Positions 22,944 through 33,460 of a stretch of DNA of 64,000 bases are shown here, piece after piece. The first letter of the stretch is position 1. Every line of letters starts with the position of its first letter. The notes beneath the pieces were generated by a model, which was given only the letters and a program-made list of their open reading frames with translations, made no database searches and was not told the DNA's origin. This stretch comes from Hemicordylus capensis (lineage: Eukaryota; Chordata; Lepidosauria; Squamata; Cordylidae): NCBI RefSeq assembly GCF_027244095.1, contig NC_069659.1:349780750-349844749 (forward strand), given 5' to 3'. A program made the position numbers and the translations under genes.

Positions 22944-23745
22944 CAGGGGTTTTTACATCACACTCCCTAGTAACGCCAGCAAGAAGGCCTTTCCACAGAA
23001 CGCTAGCTCAGATTTCACCATCCAACTAGCCAGGCCACTGGATCTTCCCGGGGAGTGGGAGGTGGGGCTCTCAGAGATACAGTACCCGTGCACATGGGAC
23101 ACCATCACGACAGACACCCCATTTCAATATAGCAAGGGGTTAAAAAAATGGACCTTCTACTTACGAAAGGGATATTACTCCACCATAAACGATTTGCTGC
23201 ACGATATGAATGAAATCACCAGCACCCAGAACGCTCTAGAGGGGACTACCCTGCTTTATGACTCTGTTACTAGATATATACAGATTATGAGTCCTAACAA
23301 TGCATACACCTTTTCTGCCGGGGCAGAATTAGCACACATATTAGGACTCCTCCCTGACACACACCCAAAAGAGCTGTCTTACCCATCAAGCATAGCCAGT
23401 GGGGTCAAAACTCTGTTTGTTCATGATACAGCAGGCAAAGGTTTCCCTTTTCCTGCAGATATAACAGGGGGGTTCAACACTCTGTTTGTTTATACAGACA
23501 TTGTAGAGTATCAGATCGTGGGAGACCACCATGTACCCCTTTTGCGAAGTATCACCGTGAAGGGCCTGAACGGTGAATGTGTTAACATTGTTTATGATAA
23601 GCCACACTACATCTCTGTCAGCAAGCACCATATTGATACAATCACGGTCCAGATAAAGATGGATCAGGACAAATGTGTGCCATTCCGTTTTGGCAAGGTT
23701 ATTGTGAAGCTACACTTTCGCCCCAGAAGAGGCCTACAACTTTAA
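22936..23745 (+). CDS. Polinton minor capsid protein (penton-like jelly roll)
   Basis: A 269-residue open frame starting MGDRGFYITLPSNASKKAFP and continuing with DFTIQLARPLDLPGEWEVGL, the conserved opening of the Polinton minor capsid (penton) protein. In the family it is a single jelly-roll protein at the five-fold vertices of the capsid. Its position between integrase and the major capsid gene agrees. It looks whole. Naming of the Polinton capsid proteins differs between papers, so the assignment rests on the N-terminal pattern and gene order, not on structure. Confidence 0.75.
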   Translation: MGDRGFYITLPSNASKKAFPQNASSDFTIQLARPLDLPGEWEVGLSEIQYPCTWDTITTDTPFQYSKGLKKWTFYLRKGYYSTINDLLHDMNEITSTQNALEGTTLLYDSVTRYIQIMSPNNAYTFSAGAELAHILGLLPDTHPKELSYPSSIASGVKTLFVHDTAGKGFPFPADITGGFNTLFVYTDIVEYQIVGDHHVPLLRSITVKGLNGECVNIVYDKPHYISVSKHHIDTITVQIKMDQDKCVPFRFGKVIVKLHFRPRRGLQL

Positions 23746-23758
23746 GGGGAAAGAAAAA

Positions 23759-24211
23759 ATGCCAATTCTGAAAACGTATGGCGACCCCGCCCTTTACAAG
23801 AACTATTACAGGGCCCAAGCCGGAAGCGCTCTTCCAGGCTTCATGGGGGCCCCTGTCATGTATGGGGCTGGAATTGGGGGTATATTTAGGATCCTTTTCA
23901 GGAAAGCTGTACCTCTTTTGAGGCGGGGGCTGGAAATCATTAGGCCACACATCAAAACAGCAGCGCGAGGGATTGCCAAAGATGTAGTGGGCCATGCCTC
24001 CCAAGCAGTTCTGAACAGAATGGATCAAGCTTCTTCCTCACAAGGGGGGTCAGGACTGATGTATATCAAAAGAAAACGAAAAGCAGCACGTGTGCAGCTA
24101 TTAGGACCTCCCCAACCTCTTAAAAGAAAAGGGGTGAACCTGAAAAAGCCTCAGAAGCAGCGAAGGCATCCCAAGGGGAAGAGGAAACGTGCTCCCGGTG
24201 ACATCTTTTAA
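23759..24211 (+). CDS. Polinton small basic amphipathic capsid-associated protein (pVI/pX-like)
   Basis: 150 residues beginning 13 bp after the minor capsid gene. The N-terminus holds a GAPVMYGAGIGGIF stretch, followed by an amphipathic helix-forming segment (FRKAVPLLRRGLEIIRPHIK) and a strongly basic tail rich in Lys/Arg. MYGAG fits the adenovirus protease consensus (M/I/L)xGx-G, and a protease of that type is encoded downstream. By layout and charge it resembles adenovirus proteins VI and X (membrane-active and DNA-condensing core proteins). This is analogy from composition and context. It looks whole. Confidence 0.6.
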   Translation: MPILKTYGDPALYKNYYRAQAGSALPGFMGAPVMYGAGIGGIFRILFRKAVPLLRRGLEIIRPHIKTAARGIAKDVVGHASQAVLNRMDQASSSQGGSGLMYIKRKRKAARVQLLGPPQPLKRKGVNLKKPQKQRRHPKGKRKRAPGDIF

Positions 24212-24217
24212 GTCATA

Positions 24218-25528
24218 ATGGCTTTTATACATTGCAGCTCTGAAGAATGCATGAAATCGGAACTGGACCTTTTCCAAATCGCACCAACACAAACAAGTAT
24301 CGAGAGAAGCGTATATGTCGAGGTTCCACCGCTTACAGCCCTGACAGACACAGCCCCTCTGGACTTTTTCATTGCGGGGTCTGGAGATTTTTACCTTGAT
24401 TTGAATAACACGCTTTTATATGTGTGTTGTAAAATTGTCAAGGAGGATGGGACCAACTTGGCACAGGACTCTGCTATGGGGTTTGTGAACTACCCGCTAG
24501 CAGCCATGTTTAGCCAGGTGGATGTGACCCTGGGAGACCGTCTTGTCAGTCAGAGCAGTAGCACCTACCCCTACAGGGCTTTCATTGAAGCGATGATGAA
24601 TTACAGTGAGGCCACTCTATCTACACAGTTTTCAGCAGGGTTATTTTATAAGGATGCCCCGGGCTTTCACGAGATAACAGCTTTAGATGGGCAGAATTTA
24701 GGATTTCTAGACAGAGCAGCGTTCACATCTGAAAGTCGGAAGGTGGACCTAATGGGGCATCTACACACAGATATTATGTTTCAAGAAAAACTGCTTTCAA
24801 ACGGTGTAGATGTGAAAATTAAACTAACGCGCAACAAGGACACGTTCTGTCTGATGGCAGGTGGAGCTAACCCCCGCTACAAGCTGCAAATACTATCGGC
24901 ATCCCTCTTTATCAAGAAATGTTCCCTGAACCCTTCTGTGCGGTTAGCACATGCGGAGGCGTTGCTCACAGCCAATGCAAAATACCCTGTGGACCGTGTG
25001 AGTATGAAAGTGTTCAGTATCCCCGCTGGAAGCCGTGTCTGCAATCAGGAAAATTTGTATTTAGGGCAGTTGCCAAAAACTGTCATCATTGGTTTTGTGG
25101 ATAACGATGCATTTAGTGGTTCATATACCAAAAATCCCTTTAATTTCAAGCATTATGACATTAACTTTGCCTGCCTCTATATGGATAGTACTCCCATTCC
25201 TATGAAGCCTTACCAGCCAGATTTTGCAGCGCGTAACTATATCCGTGAGTATGTGGGGTTGCTACAGGTCACAGGCAAGCAGCGAGAAGACAGACCCCTG
25301 CTCATTAATAGGGAAGAATATGGGAAAGGCTACACACTGTTTGCTTTTGATCTAACGCCTGACCAAGAATGCGGGAGCCACTATGCCCTGATTAAGACAG
25401 GGAATCTGAGGGCCGAGATACGTTTTGCCAGACCGCTTCAACTGACCATTAACATGATTGTGTATGCGGTATTTGACAATCTCATCGAGATAAACCACAG
25501 ACGGGATGTACTGTTTGACTATATGTAA
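24218..25528 (+). CDS. Polinton major capsid protein (double jelly roll)
   Basis: A 436-residue open frame from ATG 24,218. Features matching the family include the N-terminal ALTDTAPLDFFIAGSGDFYL, followed by NNTLLYVCCKIVKEDGT, then FSQVDVTLGDRLVSQSSSTY and the C-terminal RAEIRFARPLQLTINMIVYA and FDNLIEINHRRDVLFDYM. These are the signature segments of Polinton and adintovirus hexon-like capsid proteins. It follows the small basic protein by 6 bp and lies just before the protease. It looks whole and close to the family's usual length. Confidence 0.88.
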   Translation: MAFIHCSSEECMKSELDLFQIAPTQTSIERSVYVEVPPLTALTDTAPLDFFIAGSGDFYLDLNNTLLYVCCKIVKEDGTNLAQDSAMGFVNYPLAAMFSQVDVTLGDRLVSQSSSTYPYRAFIEAMMNYSEATLSTQFSAGLFYKDAPGFHEITALDGQNLGFLDRAAFTSESRKVDLMGHLHTDIMFQEKLLSNGVDVKIKLTRNKDTFCLMAGGANPRYKLQILSASLFIKKCSLNPSVRLAHAEALLTANAKYPVDRVSMKVFSIPAGSRVCNQENLYLGQLPKTVIIGFVDNDAFSGSYTKNPFNFKHYDINFACLYMDSTPIPMKPYQPDFAARNYIREYVGLLQVTGKQREDRPLLINREEYGKGYTLFAFDLTPDQECGSHYALIKTGNLRAEIRFARPLQLTINMIVYAVFDNLIEINHRRDVLFDYM

Positions 25529-25529
25529 T

Positions 25530-26075
25530 ATGGATAGCATACAATTAACACGCGTACTGTCTGCCAGCCCCTGCACCCGAAAGACGTTCTTTGGAGTTTT
25601 CCCTAGTGACTGGTTGCCTAGAAAGAGACTGCTACAAAGACCTGTGGGATTAGTAGTGAACACACACGACCATACCCTACCGGGAGAACATTGGTTAGCC
25701 ATCTACCTGCCAGAGGACAACCAGGCAGAGTTTTTTTATTCTTATGGACACCCCCCAAATCACCCACGTTTTCCCAAAGTGATAATGAATTTTTAAAGAA
25801 AAAATGCCTCTAAGACAGTCTTTCAACCCCGACAGCTCCAAGCTCACGACTCTGTGACCTGTAGCTACCACTGTTTGTTCTTTCTACTGCAGAGGGGTAG
25901 GGGATTAACATTTAACCAGATTCAAGAATTGTATTCTGGGGATTTAGAAAGAAATGACCAGATGGTCGAACTGTATGTTAAGAAAAAGAAATGCATGCCT
26001 TGGCATGTCGCAAATTGTTTTCAAAGCACGCAAGGTTGTGGATCTTGTACTGATTTTCACAGAACAATAAAGTAA
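25530..26075 (+). CDS. Polinton cysteine protease (adenain-like), broken
   Basis: The peptide opens with a DSIQLTRVLSASPCTRKTFF segment and contains GEHWLAIYLPEDNQAEFFYS, the region around the catalytic His of adenovirus-type proteases, and later SYHCLFFLLQRGRGLTFNQI with the catalytic Cys. In the family it matures capsid proteins. The gene appears broken by about one interruption. An AATAAA signal at 26,067-26,072 overlaps its end and probably serves the whole plus-strand gene block. It starts 2 bp after the capsid stop codon. Confidence 0.8.
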
Positions 26076-26172
26076 GCCTTGAGTCTTTAAAAAGTATACG
26101 TGTGTGTGCTTGTATCATTCTTACCCGCAAAGCAGCAACTACCACCCTGTAAAATATATTTCAGAGAAAAAA

Positions 26173-26178
26173 TTTATT
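26173..26178 (-). terminator. Minus-strand polyadenylation signal
   Basis: AATAAA on the minus strand, 37 bp beyond the end of the 231-residue minus-strand gene. It faces the plus-strand AATAAA at 26,067-26,072, so the two transcription blocks of the Polinton converge within about 100 bp. Confidence 0.55.
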
Positions 26179-26214
26179 TGACACTTTTACATGTTTTAAT
26201 ATATATGTAGCAGG

Positions 26215-26910
26215 TTACAATTGGAGCCAGTGAGTTCTCACGGGTATTTTAGAAGTCCTGGGTGTAGGTGTTAAGGTTAGAGGGCTAGCTGCAGGGGTAG
26301 GATTCTTCATATGCTCCAAAAACTCCCTACTGGCCTGGTTTCCTGCCACAGAGGTAGGCACATTTAACTCTGCCAAACCATTCATGAACAGATCCCAGCC
26401 TTTAGGGAAGCGTTTGGAACGCAGGGTATGAACTTGAGTGAATGCCTTGATCAGATCCACCATGCTGGAACCGTCAACAGCCGTCCCCTTATAGACAAAA
26501 CGCCCCCGCTCATCCCACGCTGTAACTGCAGCATTCTGCCTCAGCTTGTTTAACAAAATCTTTGCCGAGTTCCTAGAACGCACAGGGAGAGTGTCCAAGA
26601 TTTCCTGAAAGAAGGGATCAGAGCTGTGTGTAGCTTCAACAGCTGGCATCTCAGGCTGTGGTAGAAACAGGTTTAGTCTTCCCTTTTCGGTATCACCCAT
26701 TCTCACATGTGTTAAATATTTTTGAAGTAGGCCCTCATAAAGTTTAGCCTTTTCATATTCTGTTAAGTCAGACCTCTGAAGAACACCTTGCATTTCAGTG
26801 TCTAAAGCGTAGATTGTAGCAGCTCGGATGTTTTCCTCCTTAGGAGGGTTTCCTTTTAGCAGATCTAACTGATGTTTGGGGACCATGTACATCTTTTCCG
26901 CATACTCCAT
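26215..26910 (-). CDS. Conserved Polinton protein of unknown function (231 residues)
   Basis: ATG at 26,910. The N-terminus (MVPKHQLDLLKGN, then DLTEYEKAKLYEGLLQKYLT) matches a recurrent Polinton and adintovirus protein whose role is not established. A middle basic segment (NSAKILLNKLRQNAAVTAWD) and a tail rich in Pro and Thr follow. It is the last gene of the minus-strand block. Its start codon overlaps the stop of the preceding gene by one base (TAATG), so the two are likely read from one transcript. It looks whole. Confidence 0.65.
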   Translation of the reverse strand: MEYAEKMYMVPKHQLDLLKGNPPKEENIRAATIYALDTEMQGVLQRSDLTEYEKAKLYEGLLQKYLTHVRMGDTEKGRLNLFLPQPEMPAVEATHSSDPFFQEILDTLPVRSRNSAKILLNKLRQNAAVTAWDERGRFVYKGTAVDGSSMVDLIKAFTQVHTLRSKRFPKGWDLFMNGLAELNVPTSVAGNQASREFLEHMKNPTPAASPLTLTPTPRTSKIPVRTHWLQL

Positions 26911-27227
26911 TATTGTTTGGTTAAAAGGCTTGTTATCAGAGGAATTGCAATACCTAACAGCGGCGCAAGAAACCCTCCAGACTGCTTGAGCAAAAGCTTC
27001 TTCTTTCTCAGAGATACGCGCTTGTTACTCAGTTTTTTAATTAATCCACGCTTTTTTCTTAGCACACGCAACTGGTGCGGAGACAATGGGATATTTCCTT
27101 TTAAGGTGTTTAGGGCAATCTCGGATATGGCTGATATTAAATCATCAGAAGCTGCACATAGTATGGCTTTCCTCTGCCGTGCTGAGGCATGAATAAGGAG
27201 TTTTAAGAGGGCTAGGTTTCTCTTCAC
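26910..27227 (-). CDS. Conserved small basic Polinton protein with hydrophobic C-terminus
   Basis: About 105 residues in the minus strand: KRNLALLKLLIHASARQRKA, then ISEIALNTLKGNIPLSPHQL, a basic run (RKKRGLIKKLSNKR) and a hydrophobic tail after GGFLAPLLGI. This protein recurs in Polintons and adintoviruses; the basic centre and hydrophobic end suggest a nucleic-acid or membrane-associated capsid factor. No plain ATG begins this frame; it opens at GTG. The true start may therefore come from an upstream exon, and a CAG|GTATTC splice-like site lies near 27,270. Confidence 0.55.
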   Translation of the reverse strand: MKRNLALLKLLIHASARQRKAILCAASDDLISAISEIALNTLKGNIPLSPHQLRVLRKKRGLIKKLSNKRVSLRKKKLLLKQSGGFLAPLLGIAIPLITSLLTKQ

Positions 27228-27377
27228 ACGGGTAGAGATGGCTCTCAGAGCAGTGGGGTAACAGGAATACCTGTGAAAGCATCAGTGTGACCCCCTTTTG
27301 TATCCCCCCTTTGATTTTTTCTTGATGTATACGACAGGCCATTCGGGAGGGAAAAGACCCGTTCTGACCCTATAATC

Positions 27378-27961
27378 CTAAGGAGTTCTAGGGTTTAAAT
27401 CCACAACTAGATAACCATAAGGCTCCCGTGTGGCATCGTGGTAGGCCTCAGTGAAATATTTGACATCCCCGGGGAAAATCTGACGCGCCAAATTAATGAT
27501 CTGTAATTTATCCCTTGGGTTTTTAAAGAGCACCATATACTTGGCATTAAGGCTTATGGTGCGGGCCGCTTTCCCTTTGTAGAAAACATTCTGTGTGATG
27601 AGAAAAACGCTCTGATTCCTGTGGTGAACAAACTCTGTGAAAGCGCGTTCAATTTGCTGGCTGTCAGATGAAGCACTCATCAGGTCATCCAGAACAAGAA
27701 AACAGATTTTATTTGGGGGTAACAAGCATCATCATCAATTTTCTCAGGCATACCTTCTACAAATTTTATCATAGGGTATTTACAGAGCATTTGTTTGTAC
27801 AAAGGTTGCCAACAAGAGTAACACCATACGATTTTTTCAGGCATCACAGATAGCACACTGTGTGCATTGTCCAGCATTTTTTTTTAAGGAAAAACGTTTT
27901 TCCGCTATTGCTTGGTCCTGCAAGGATAGCGGAGAAGGGGTGTTGCCATCGAACATCCATT
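27378..27961 (-). CDS. Polinton genome-packaging ATPase (FtsK/HerA type), broken
   Basis: Minus strand. The start MDVRWQHPFSAILAGPSNSG includes a Walker A loop (GPSNSGKT). Downstream are IVWCYSCWQPLYKQM and KICFLVLDDLMSASS (Walker B with two Asp), then FLITQNVFYKGKAARTISLN, the family's conserved third motif. In Polintons and related viruses this ATPase moves DNA into capsids. The gene appears broken by one or two interruptions. It ends immediately upstream of the small basic protein gene and begins 1 bp from the polymerase end. Confidence 0.85.
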
Positions 27962-30900
27962 TTAATACCCGTAGGGTATAGTCTTAAAACCCTCAACGAT
28001 GACGCGCTTATCAAACACAACTCTCTGCGTCTTCCTCAAAAGACGTGTTTCTATCTCCCATCTCCTCTTATTTCTAACGATGCCATTCTGCTCTACCACA
28101 ATCTCACGTGGCGGGTTCTGGTCCGAATTGTAGGCAAAAACCAGATTTTTCAGACTGTCAAAATTAATTTTTTGACAATTAGAAAAGTTCAGAGTAATTC
28201 CCTTGACCTTAATACACGATCCCCCCCCTGACAACTTGTAGCCGTAAGATTTAGGACCTGTGCTCACAAACTCTGTTATGTACTGGTCTGCCGGTAGTTC
28301 GTTTGTCAGCTCCCCTAAAAAGTTTCCAAGGGGTGGGTTGTACTCCCCCTCACGAGACACATAGATCACAGAATCTGTGTCATGGTACAGGCACCGTTCC
28401 CCCAGCTTCTCCATGATAGAGTACAAATGCAGGCGTGCATAGGCGGTTGTAAAGCACGCCAGAAAAACATTTGTGTGACCTGGTGGAACTATACGTTCTT
28501 TTGCATCTTTCCAAGACACACAACATGTATCATCATCAAGGAATTCACACATAGAGACCTCATAGCTATCTGAAAAGAGGTATTGGAAAAGCTCATTAGG
28601 GCTTTTTACTATGGATGTCCTAGGAAGGTTTGACCTCTGAGCAAATTTCCCCCACAAGGAATTTAAGAAAAGCTTGGCTATCTGGCGTTTAGCAGGATTT
28701 GATTCAATCATCTCGGGGCGTAAACACACACCTTCTTTCTTATAATACTCAGCAATGTATTTCTCCCTATCCTCCCTGCTGACATACTCTGCTGGGTAGC
28801 CCGAAGCCTCTTGCTTCTGCCTGAGAAATGTTTTGACGTACTCTGAAAAGAGGCTGCCAGAACTCCTTTCAAAATGCCAAACCTCATAGATCTGTGCCAC
28901 CCTGTAACCTTTAGCCACAGCAACATTCAATTCTACAGTGCACCATGTACCCACTAAAGCCCTTTCCTCATCATTGTGCCTGCATTGCTCCAGCTGCTGT
29001 GGGTCTGCACAGAGACTGCACAGCGGAAACATGAGCTTCCCGTTCACTTTGACAGGGAGGACAGGGAAAAAGAGACGGCGTGGTGGGTATACCTTTACCT
29101 TGGCAATTCCAAAATATTCAGAGAGTGGTCTAAAATAGTCATAAATTACTTTAGGGTGTCCTATGGGAAACTGGCGATTTCGCATGATAAAAGGATAGAG
29201 AGAGGTAAAATCTGAGTAGTGAATCTGTTCTCCCTCCTTCGCCTCATAATACAGACCCACACAGCCTGTCCTGCCCCCAAACAACGCATCTCTAGGTTCC
29301 AGAGGTTCTGGAAATCCCTGCTGCTTCAGAAAATCTACCACCTTCTGATCCCCCTTGACTATGTCACGCCACTCATGCTCCCATATACAACGGACTTCAA
29401 ACCCCATGCGTTTTAAGACATCTGCTTTCCTCTCACTAGCATTGTAGAGAAAACCATAGGTTTCCGACAACATGGGGTGCTGTTTGTGTGCTGAATTACA
29501 GGTTACACACCCGTGATAAAAGCAGCCATTAAATTCAAAAGCACATTTCTTTCCCCTATTCACAGAATAACCATCTAAATAATATGCCTTAACACCCCCC
29601 GACGCCTCTTGAAGCTCCTGAGGAATATCAACCTTAAACTCACCCCCTTTCAAAGCGTGTTGAATATGTATGTTTTCCCTGTGGGCTATGTATTCCAACC
29701 ATTGAATGGACATAGTTGAGAATCTTTTGCACTGATGATGGTAGTTATCTGGGACCGGTATGGCGATCTCTTCATCTTTCAGATACTTGTAGCGGTACAT
29801 TCTTAAGCACATACTAGCAAGCGTAGGGTATTGGAAGGGGTCGATACCCACCAGCACCCTGGCATTTTTCCTCCCCATAGGTTTATCAACGACATCCCAT
29901 GTCATCTCAACCAATTCATGTCTATATTTTGTACAGGCCTGCATCAGGATGTCTACATCTTTCTGACAATAATAGGCCAATTCCTTCTGCATATCAAACG
30001 TTTTTGATTTGTTTTCCTCATACCACTTCATGAATTCTTCCCTATCTGCAGGCTTCATAGCATCCACACTGTAGTCCTGGGGGTCTGGCATATTCCCAAC
30101 ATAACTCTCATTTTCTTTTTTATTAAAGAAATGTGGGAAATAGCCCTTGCAGCCCTGAAAACCCATAGCTTTGGGGAGTTTTGCTAGAGCCATGGGTAGG
30201 TGGCACAGGGAATCTATAAATTTTATGTCATTTTTTGTAACTGTTATACACAGCAGTTTTCCCCCCTGTGTAAGCAGCTCTACATCGAGGCCTTCATTGA
30301 TTAGCTCTCTCAGTATCAAAATGCCATCGTAGCTCCGCGAGTTGTGAGCCAGAAAAGTGCACCCCATAAACTTATTATCTGATGTAAAACGTAATACAAA
30401 CTCATTCAGACATTTATCTCCCTTAAATTCCCAATAATCCCCTTGGGGCCCCCACTTCTCCCAATCTTTCTGTTTCTCTTGATATGCTTTAACAGGCTCC
30501 ACAGTCTCCCCTTCAAAGGCCTTGGCATAAATATAGTTTGGGACGTGGATCCCATCCTCCTGCCTGCATTCGCAGTCATAAAACACATATTTTACTGATA
30601 TCTCGGGGTACTGTAGACGTGGAATGTAACACGCATGTTCTACCCCGGGGGAAAGGTACTCATAACATACATGGCACTGCTTTCCCCTACAGATGCGTTC
30701 AGCTTCATGACCCGCCTCGACATAGCAGAAGCACTTTTCACATAGATCACGCGGGATGCATTCTACCCGCCCCATGGCGGCGAGCTTCATATGCTTTCCT
30801 AGACACTCATGTGATCTACACTGCATCTTGCATTTGGGGCATCTGATTACACGCCCCACGTGTTTTACACAGCTAGCCTCTAAACAGCGGTGACACCTCA

Positions 30901-32334
30901 TCAAACAGTCGTGTGTGTGTCTGTAGGGCGTGTAGCAGACATAACAAAAATTTCTGGTCCCAAAAAACCCTTTGATGTTCTTAACCCCATAATAATGATC
31001 CTTATGAAGTAACAGAAAACAGGTTTTGAGGTACTTCTGTTCAGGAGTTTTTAAAATACTCCATCCAGAAGTTCCCCATTGCACAACAACAATATTGACC
31101 TTCATATGTGTCTCTACGGTTTCCACGTCTGCAAAAGACACTTGTTTTTGCTCACTCCACCCAAGATCCTGGTACAACTTTTTTGCTCCCTTTTTTATCT
31201 GTGTAGCGGTGGCTCTCAAATCTAGAACAGCCATGAGACTCGCTGCAAAACAGAGGGCTGTGTTAGGCATGGGGACATCTATCAGATGCAGCCTCTTTTT
31301 CTGTATAATGCTGCTATAGGGTATTGATTTTATATGCCTGCGACCGGCTCCTCGTGGGGGTGTGATGACAATCACAGCCAGTGTTAATACACCATCAGCT
31401 AAAATTTATGCATAACTTTGAAGCAGGTTAGATATAGCGCTTAGGAATGCCTCAGCGTTCAGATGGCCTGCCTGTCTCCTTGCTGAGTAAAGGGGGTTTG
31501 AAATCCCTGGCGCTCGCAATCTGAGCTGTACAAAGTCCCCTGGTTCTATATGATTGCTTATATTATCCAAAACCCTTTGAATAGCAGAATGCATCCCAGA
31601 TAGCGCATCACAAAAGGAGTGTACTCTGTCCAAATTCACAAACTTGAATTCGTAATACATTTCAGTTCCATTAAAGCGTGCATAGCTCCTATTATAACGC
31701 TGTATAAACTGAAGATCCACAGGTGGGGTTTCTTCAGAAATGCCTGCTGTTTCTTCAGAAGAGAACTGTTGGGAACCAGCTGCAGGTCCAACATCGAACG
31801 CCAAGCCTCCTCGAGAAGCTCCGCTGTGGGTAGCCCGCTCTTTGGGGGTGGCATTCGGGCCAACATCAGAAGCCTCACCTAGAGAGGACCCATTCTGGGT
31901 TTCACACTGTTCAGTAAAAGCATTCTGAGGACCGGGGCCACTAGGTGACTCCTCAGATGGTTCAAATTCGTCTGAAGAATCAGAAGCATTCCTATACCCT
32001 CCTGGCTGGTGGCTAGATGCGGACCCTACCCCCACCTGTATGCAGACAGGGTATGGTTGATCTTTTTTATTTCTGTCTACGAAATCACACACAGGGTTTG
32101 CACGTGTCTTTAGACATTGTAGCTGTTGTGAAGTATCACTAATCACGGCCATTTCTTTACGTATGATGCGTTTTGCTTGTTCAAGGTGTTGCTCAGCTTC
32201 GGCCTTGCGTTCAGAAGCCACAGCCCTAGTCCTTATCAATGTCTCTATGTGTTCTGTAACACGTGCCATGCTGGCCAAGAACTCGTTATCTTGGAAGTTC
32301 AACTCTTGGACATCACGGACCCCCGGTTCATGTT
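27962..32334 (-). CDS. Polinton protein-primed DNA polymerase B with N-terminal extension, broken
   Basis: The minus-strand C-terminal part of about 1,137 residues carries a zinc-binding cysteine cluster (CYVCYTPYRHTHDCLMRCHR), an exonuclease region (YVFYDCECRQEDG), and family B motifs A (DFTSLYPFIMRNRQFP), B (KLFLNSLWGKFAQR) and C (YHDTDSVIYV). An upstream same-strand region of about 300 residues ends with a segment (IEPGDFVQLRLRAPGISNPL) that matches the N-terminal extension seen in other Polinton polymerases. A splice acceptor (CTGTTTCAG) at 32,335 and a coding exon at 32,748-32,820 (MAPRDSNVEV...) with a compatible phase-1 donor suggest a spliced 5' end. The gene appears broken by about one interruption. 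The enzyme replicates the element by protein priming. Confidence 0.88.
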
Positions 32335-32418
32335 CTGAAACAGATAGATCAGAGGGGGGCAGGGGGTCACCATGTATGTCTGGAGTAAATCACCCACAGC
32401 TAGTAGGTTTGAACGTAC

Positions 32419-32449
<31 letters not shown>

Positions 32450-32450
32450 T
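32419..32450. repeat. (GT)n microsatellite
   Basis: A short GT run inside the predicted 5' intron region of the polymerase gene; polymorphic length is expected. Confidence 0.85.
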
Positions 32451-32747
32451 TGTGCCATGGGGGGGGGGGGTAGACTTACCAGGCTTCTGAAAGGGTCTCT
32501 GGGTGTCTTGTGGTTTTGCCCGCTCCTAGGGCTTCCGGGTCAGCTGTCGTCGGGTAGTAGAGGGAACATCTTCAGGAATCCACGCAGACGGGGGGGGGGG
32601 TCCTCCCCAACATGACACATAGGTGTGTGCATGATGTGTGAGCGTGTTTGTGTCATGCGGTGCAGAAATGTCTTACCCGCATGGTACAAACATGTGTGTT
32701 ACTGAAGTATGTTGCTGTTTGTGTCATGCGGTGTGGAAATGTCTTAC

Positions 32748-32820
32748 CAGGTTCCAGGATAGCCTTTCTGGGTTTTTTGTAGGCTGGCTGCACCTCCACG
32801 TTGGAGTCCCTGGGCGCCAT
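32748..32820 (-). CDS. Predicted first coding exon of the PolB-region transcript
   Basis: ATG at 32,820 opens MAPRDSNVEVQPAYKKPRKA, a short basic peptide. The exon ends in phase 1 at a strong donor (G|GTAAGA). The acceptor at 32,335 of the downstream exon accepts phase 1. An additional exon in between (near 32,477-32,570, with a GTAAGT donor) is possible but less clear. This is a prediction from splice signals and reading phase. Confidence 0.45.
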
Positions 32821-32896
32821 GTGTCCAGGTTGATGCTGTTCATGGGATACTACATCTGCAGACAAGGGAATCATACAGTTTTATCAATAAAAGTTA

Positions 32897-33460
32897 TCCT
32901 CTCTAATAAAACGCTTGGTGTCCATCCGTGGACGGACACCAAGTGTGTGTCTGTGCCTCCCTGCCCTGTTCTGCGCCTGCGCGAAGCGCAGGCGCAGAAC
33001 AGGGCAAGGGAGACACGCTCGCCGGTACCCGGCAGCCATCTTGGGTGGCCAGAAGCGGCCGCCCCGAAGAATCCGGGTAAGCGGCGGCGGGGGACACTGG
33101 CCGAGGAGGCGGCAGAGCCATGGCAGAGGCCTGGCCGCCGCCGCTTACCCGGCTTCTTCGGGGCGGCTGCTTCTGGCCGCCCAAGATGGCTGCCGGACGA
33201 GGCGGCGGAGAAAACGATGCGGCGGTGGGCCCGGGCAGTGGTGGGCCCGCCCGGAGCCGCAGGCGGCGGTGGGTGGTGGGCCCGGCCGGAGCCGTGGGCG
33301 GCGGTGGGTGGCGGGCCCGGCCGGAGCCGCGGGCGGCGGTGGGTGGCGGGCCCGGCCGGAGCCGCGGGCGGCGGTGGGTGGCGGGAGGGGGAATGGCGGC
33401 GGTGGTCTGGAGCGCACAGCTCCACTAGCGCCCGTTATCCAACAGGCTAAAAAACACTAG
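32897..33460. mobile_element. Non-autonomous Helitron inserted in the Polinton
   Basis: The 5' end reads TCCTCTCTAATAAAACGC, matching vertebrate Helitron starts. The 3' end reads CACTAG preceded by a 7-bp stem hairpin (GCCCGTT/AACAGGC, one mismatch). The element sits exactly between A (32,896) and T (33,461), the known Helitron target, with no target duplication. Just inside the 5' end is a near-perfect 14-bp hairpin (CTTGGTGTCC.../...GGACACCAAG). The 564-bp interior is very GC-rich with a minisatellite and codes for no replicase. The long Pro/Arg/Gly frames here are products of base composition. Confidence 0.85.
33240..33385 (+). repeat. GC-rich 35-bp minisatellite inside the Helitron
   Basis: About four tandem copies of a unit containing GGCCCGGCCGGAGCCG and GGCGGCGGTGGGTGGCG. 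The G-runs may form G-quadruplexes. Confidence 0.8.

Noticed and set aside
32477-32590. Additional middle exon for the PolB-region transcript
   Set aside because: A GTAAGT donor exists but no acceptor gives a clean open exon in the required phase. Kept only as a possibility.
32871-33460. Several long Pro/Arg/Gly-rich open frames on both strands
   Set aside because: They are translations of the GC-rich Helitron interior and its 35-bp minisatellite. All frames are open because stops are rare in such sequence.
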